Of a stretch of DNA of 49,076 nucleotides, positions 46,130-49,076 are shown piece by piece (positions within the stretch are counted from its first letter, which is position 1; each line of letters begins with the position of its first letter). The notes under the pieces are model-generated. The model was given only the letters and a program-made list of their open reading frames with translations, did no database searches and had not been told where the DNA came from. The translations under genes and the position numbers were made by a program. The stretch comes from an uncultured Eubacteriales bacterium (GTDB taxonomy: Bacteria > Bacillota > Clostridia > Christensenellales > Aristaeellaceae): NCBI GenBank assembly GCA_902801765.1, contig CADCJO010000008.1, positions 1 to 49,076 of the forward strand. Direction: 5' to 3'.

Positions 46130-46897
46130 TCATACCGGCGTCTCCATAAACTCATCGATGGCCTTCAGCACCGGCTCGGTGTACTGCTCCCCGCCAAAGA
46201 GCCACTGTTCGTGCTGCATATCAAATTCACGGATTTCCGGATCGCGAAAGTACTTCCTGTAGCGTTTCAAATATTTCTCGCCCATCTTTTTGGCATAGAT
46301 GAAGTGGACCAAAGTGTGTTCCACATGGATGCCGTCTTCAAGATGCGTGAGCAGATCCGTGTAGTACTCGTTCCGGATGGATTCGGGCCTGAATTTTGAG
46401 AAGCAGCCCATGAACCTGTCAGCCGTTTCATCGTTCATCTCAAAGAATGACTTGAGCTTTTCCCTGGCCTTGGCCTGTTTCTTTTCGCTGCCGGTGAAGC
46501 TGGTCAGCAGCGGCACCACGAGCTTCGACTGCAGCCAGGCGCTGAACTTTCCGCTCTGGTCGAGATCGGGGCTGCCGAAGATGCCGTGATCGATATGCAC
46601 CTTCCGCCGCATGATCAGCTGCCCCACGAAGGTGCTGCCCAGGGAGGAGCCGAGCGCCCCGTCCAGCTTCCCACCGAAGTGCTCCTGAATGTATCCCTCG
46701 ATCCTCTCCGTCACCGTGATCATATCCGGGAAAACTGCGCCGCTTCCGTCAAAGCCGTCATAGTTGACGCAGATCAGGTGATATTTTTCCCCAAGCCTGT
46801 CCAGTACTGTGGCGAAATTCGTCTGATAATCGCAGGCTGTACCCGGAAGGAGCATCAGCGTTTTGCCGGACAGATTGCCCATCTCATCAAACTGCAT
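46130..46897 (-). CDS. Alpha/beta hydrolase 1
   Basis: The 255-residue alpha/beta hydrolase has LMLLPGTACDYQTNF as its oxyanion strand and the nucleophile elbow LGSSLGSTF (Ser85). An insertion rich in Lys and Phe (about 125-200) forms a cap. A late Asp and His (His209 or His230 region) could complete the triad. GGAGGCGATATAA precedes the ATG, and the upstream gene ends 1 bp away. Substrate unknown. Confidence 0.87.
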   Translation of the reverse strand: MQFDEMGNLSGKTLMLLPGTACDYQTNFATVLDRLGEKYHLICVNYDGFDGSGAVFPDMITVTERIEGYIQEHFGGKLDGALGSSLGSTFVGQLIMRRKVHIDHGIFGSPDLDQSGKFSAWLQSKLVVPLLTSFTGSEKKQAKAREKLKSFFEMNDETADRFMGCFSKFRPESIRNEYYTDLLTHLEDGIHVEHTLVHFIYAKKMGEKYLKRYRKYFRDPEIREFDMQHEQWLFGGEQYTEPVLKAIDEFMETPV

Positions 46898-47788
46898 TTA
46901 TATCGCCTCCTTCATCAGCCGCACCATCAGATCCCATCCCTCTTTGGCCTCTTTCACGATCGGGAAGACGGGATAGCAGTGGAACATCCCTTCGCCGACG
47001 ATCATCTTCATGGCTGCCTCAAAGGACGGCGCGCAGGCATACAGCGTTTCGTCAGAACCATAGATGAAGGTCACCCGGGGGCAGCCCGTAAAATCGCCCC
47101 GCTGCAGCCAGATCATGTAGTCCGGCACGCTGTTGTCCCCGTGGCGCATGACCTCCACGGCGGTTTTCATATACTGGGCCGGGATGGCCACATCCTTTTT
47201 GTCCAGTTCAACCATCCGCTGCCACTCTTCTTCGGTATCCACACAGGTCCCCGGTGAGAGGGCCATGATATAGCCCGGCATCGGCGTATCCCCGTGCCCG
47301 GCATTGATGTATGGCACCATGCCCAGCGCCAGATTCCCGCCTGACGATGTGCCCAGAACGGAAATACGCTCCGGGGCGTAATCCCTGAGCATCACTTTAT
47401 AGGTCTCATGGATCATCTCATAGGCTTTGGTCAGCGGATAATCCGTGCACAGTGGATAGTAGGGGATGAACAGATCAAGTCCCGTTTCCTTCGCAAACCG
47501 CAGCGCATTTTTGACGGAGGCCGGCCTCGGCGCGCTGATCATACCGCCGCCGATCAGGAAGAGATTCGCCCTGTTCGTATGTTCTTTGTGAATCAGCTTC
47601 AGCACGGGAAAACCCATGACGTCGATCCGGCTGAATTCAAAAGCGTCGTCCTTCAAAGCCGGGATGCGGTTCTTTGCGTTCTGCTTCCTGCGATCCTCCA
47701 GGAGCTCTTCCGTCGTGACGCTGAGCCATCGCTTTTTGAGACCTGCCGCCACAACCAGCTTTTTCAGCAATTCATACTTGAAAGACAT
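46898..47788 (-). CDS. Alpha/beta hydrolase 2, HSL/alpha/beta-hydrolase-3-like
   Basis: The 296-residue protein has the nucleophile elbow LGTSSGGNLALGM (Ser148), as in the hormone-sensitive-lipase group. The usual HGGG oxyanion motif reads IGGG (79-82), so the His is lost. YGSDETLYACAPSF and CYPVFP near the end hold the likely Asp and, less clearly, His. GAGGTGAGG is 4 bp before the ATG at 47788. Operator site 3 lies 17 bp upstream of the start. Confidence 0.86.
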   Translation of the reverse strand: MSFKYELLKKLVVAAGLKKRWLSVTTEELLEDRRKQNAKNRIPALKDDAFEFSRIDVMGFPVLKLIHKEHTNRANLFLIGGGMISAPRPASVKNALRFAKETGLDLFIPYYPLCTDYPLTKAYEMIHETYKVMLRDYAPERISVLGTSSGGNLALGMVPYINAGHGDTPMPGYIMALSPGTCVDTEEEWQRMVELDKKDVAIPAQYMKTAVEVMRHGDNSVPDYMIWLQRGDFTGCPRVTFIYGSDETLYACAPSFEAAMKMIVGEGMFHCYPVFPIVKEAKEGWDLMVRLMKEAI

Positions 47789-48068
47789 TTGCCTCACCTC
47801 GTTTGTTAGAGTCGACTAACCTCTCTGCAAAAAATAATGCACGTTCAGTGCTTATCTGTTTAGTCCTTCCTGCTGCTTTTCTCTGACATTTCTTTCGGCT
47901 TGGCCCGGATCTGTGCTTTTCCGGTTTGACCGCGTCTTTCGGAATCGCCCAGGATCTGCCCAGTTGCTCTGCGCCTGGAATTCTTCCGTCCAATACATAC
48001 TGATTCACCCAGCGCACAGAGATACCCCAGCGCCTTGCCGTCTCCTGTACAGAGCAATAGCCTTTCAC
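47772..48068 (-). CDS. Small helix-turn-helix DNA-binding protein
   Basis: The 98-residue protein opens with a MerR/excisionase-like helix-turn-helix: GYCSVQETARRWGISVRWVN and DGRIPGAEQLGRSWAIP, then a basic tail KPEKHRSGPSRKK. The GTG at 48068 has GAGGTG 5 bp upstream; a GTG at 48086 has none. The last ~25 codons run through operator site 3 and 17 bp into the hydrolase gene, so the frame may have been extended by loss of an earlier stop. It could regulate the operon or be a mobile-element leftover. Confidence 0.65.
   Translation of the reverse strand: MKGYCSVQETARRWGISVRWVNQYVLDGRIPGAEQLGRSWAIPKDAVKPEKHRSGPSRKKCQRKAAGRTKQISTERALFFAERLVDSNKRGEANVFQV
47805..47820. promoter_or_regulatory. Operator GTTAG-N6-CTAAC, site 3
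   Basis: GTTAG-AGTCGA-CTAAC, a perfect inverted repeat, just upstream of the ribosome binding site of alpha/beta hydrolase 2. A weak -10 (TATTTT) lies upstream on the minus strand; a promoter here is possible but not clear. Confidence 0.75.
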
Positions 48069-48112
48069 AACAACACCTCGTATCACGGGCAGCAGGATCA
48101 GGAGGTGAATAG

Positions 48113-48128
48113 GTTAGCAACCTCTAAC
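48113..48128. promoter_or_regulatory. Operator GTTAG-N6-CTAAC, site 4
   Basis: GTTAG-CAACCT-CTAAC, located immediately downstream of the -10 box at 48132-48137, the same geometry as site 2. Confidence 0.8.
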
Positions 48129-48131
48129 ATT

Positions 48132-48159
48132 ATTATACTCCATTTTCCGCAGAAGACAA
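48132..48159 (-). promoter_or_regulatory. Promoter of the hydrolase-methyltransferase operon
   Basis: Minus strand TTGTCT, 16 bp, TATAAT. It drives the HTH gene and probably all genes to 38509, over 9 kb. Confidence 0.8.
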
Positions 48160-48229
48160 GTTCAAAAATGAAAAAACCACAAAAAGATCAGTTCACTTGC
48201 AATAAGAAGCCTCTCGAAATCTCGTATAG

Positions 48230-48480
48230 TCTCTGAGTTCAAAGGATTGCTCACGGCGTTCAGCATAATACGATTGTAACTATTTAACCGCCAGTGTTTC
48301 GATCTTCCAACCTTCGCGTCTGCGATCATCCGGTGGAATTTTGTCTGTGTACCCGCGCCTATCTGGGATAGGCAAACAGTTCTGTTCCATCGAAGAGATG
48401 CAGGACATAAACCACTGCCAACATTGCATTGATTATCTTGACGATTAAGCAAAGGGAAGTTTGAAATAAAATGATATTCT
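48230..48480 (-). pseudogene. Decayed serine-recombinase-like fragment
   Basis: A minus-strand frame contains GAGTQTKFHRMIADAKVG, close to the GTNTKRR..F.RMIADAKAG stretch of large serine recombinases (TnpX type). Right after it, the next frame reads KIETLAVK before a stop, which fits the expected KIDLIVTK continuation and indicates a frameshift. The rest is unrecognisable. I see nothing else coding in 48160-48620. The match is from memory and short. Confidence 0.35.
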
Positions 48481-48627
48481 ACCATTTTCAAGTTTTTACA
48501 GCGACGAGAGCAATGTAAAAGCCCTAAAACAAGTGAATAAGGCATCGACTCAAAAAGTCTTAATTCACCCTTGACAAAGATTGTCTCAGTCTTGTTCTCA
48601 AGGACAAATTTCAAAACCAACGCGGAA

Positions 48628-49030
48628 GATACGCTGGGGCTGTTCGCCCCAGACCCCAACCAGGGTACTGAGTATCCGCAGCCTCAATCGTCGCAACTCG
48701 CCATCATGGCGAGATTGCTCGTTTCGGCTATCCGCAGCCTCAATCGTCGCAACTCGCCATCATGGCGAGATTGCTCGTTTCGGCTGATCTCAGCACGGAC
48801 AGAACATCCGCCACTGGCGGCTGTCCGTGCTTCGTCCCTGGACCCGCAACTGGCGAAATCACGCAGCTGGGATAAGCAGACAAGCTCCTCCTGCCGCGCT
48901 GGGGTTACGGAAAGTTTGAGGGCTTCTGGCCCAAGAAAGCCCGGGAACATCCGAGGGGGAAAGTAAACTTTCCCCCTCGGATGATTCCCTGGCTTTCCCC
49001 GGATGCAAAGCATCCGGGTTGGCGGCGTTC
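48628..49030 (-). repeat. Composite GC-rich interspersed repeat, inverted copy with insertion
   Basis: The outer parts (48628-48672 and 48828-49030) match, inverted, the repeat at 12296-12720: CTGGGGCTG...CCCCAG, CCAGGGTACTGAG, GGACCCGCAACTGGCGAAAT, GGGGGAAAGTAAACTTTCCCCC, GGATGCAAAGCATCC. The CCAGGGTAC hairpin is split here by the tandem units at 48673-48784 and a further AGCACGGACAG...CTGTCCGTGCT stem (48796-48832). Confidence 0.8.
48673..48784 (+). repeat. Tandem 56-bp hairpin repeat (two identical units)
   Basis: Two identical units, 48673-48728 and 48729-48784. Each contains CTCAATCGTCGCAA, the perfect hairpin CTCGCCA-TCA-TGGCGAG and ATTGCTCGTTTCGGC. Confidence 0.92.
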
Positions 49031-49076
49031 TCCGCAGGCTCAATCGTCGCAAGTCCGCTTCATGCGGACATTGCTC
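49031..49076 (+). repeat. Diverged hairpin unit at the window edge
   Basis: CTCCGCAGGCTCAATCGTCGCAA, then GTCCGCT-TCA-TGCGGAC, then ATTGCTC. The flanks match the 56-bp units, but both arms of the hairpin differ together, keeping it paired (six of seven pairs). The unit is cut by the window end. Confidence 0.85.

Noticed and set aside
47821-48068. The small HTH protein as an integrase excisionase proving an intact element
   Set aside because: No attachment sites or intact integrase are near, and HTH proteins of this shape also act as ordinary regulators.
48571-48966. Plus-strand frame of 131 codons near the window end
   Set aside because: Made entirely of the tandem hairpin units and the interspersed repeat.
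48673-49076. CRISPR array
   Set aside because: The units are directly adjacent, with no variable spacers, and the third unit is a diverged stem-loop far away; no cas gene is present.

Overview
The window looks like a chromosomal segment from an uncultured, GC-rich member of the Clostridia. Evidence for this is the strong AGGAGG-type ribosome binding sites, sigma-A promoters with 17-bp spacers, signal peptides of the MKK...SALA|E type, FloA/NfeD, a PyrK-PyrD (type 1B) dihydroorotate dehydrogenase and a TnpV relic. The signal-peptide style and operon mix remind me of gut Christensenellales (Aristaeella-like), but that placement is an inference.

Left part (1-10.5 kb, nearly all on the minus strand): a purine-salvage pair (xpt plus a BMP-type nucleoside-binding protein); a STAS antagonist with a probable partner; a malate-utilisation pair (2-hydroxycarboxylate transporter and malic enzyme); an orphan LytTR response regulator; a MntA/HepT-type nucleotidyltransferase-HEPN module; and an NfeD-FloA operon with a small anchored partner. 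Intergenic gaps carry unusual heptad repeats and long palindromes.

Middle (11-25 kb, plus strand): a complete de novo UMP set in the order pyrC-carA-carB-pyrK-pyrD-pyrF-pyrE-pyrB, behind a strong promoter at 10965-10993. Four GNAT acetyltransferase genes, a methyltransferase and a Nudix hydrolase are interspersed. PyrB carries a C-terminal PyrI-like zinc ribbon. Next (25.4-29.7 kb, minus strand) come a 46-residue membrane peptide, a second Nudix enzyme, DegV, a double-GNAT protein and a GMP-synthase paralogue whose active-site residues are altered.

Right part (29.8-48.2 kb) looks like an acquired island. It is edged by a TnpV gene and a broken DUF6076-like fragment on the left, and by what may be a decayed serine recombinase on the right. 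Inside are two divergence-free minus-strand operons. One encodes a two-subunit ABC exporter, a large secreted FMN-binding/ZinT-like/GLUG protein, flavodoxin and DUF3793. The other encodes a small HTH protein, two alpha/beta hydrolases, a ketopantoate-reductase-like enzyme, two ATC-hydrolase-like cysteine-rich proteins, four SAM methyltransferases, and three polytopic membrane proteins that are split and fused versions of two families. Four copies of a 16-bp operator, GTTAG-N6-CTAA(C/T), sit at the promoters of both operons and suggest one (probably metal-responsive) regulon. I consider this the best candidate for an undescribed system. The window ends in structured repeats that recur, inverted, next to pyrC.
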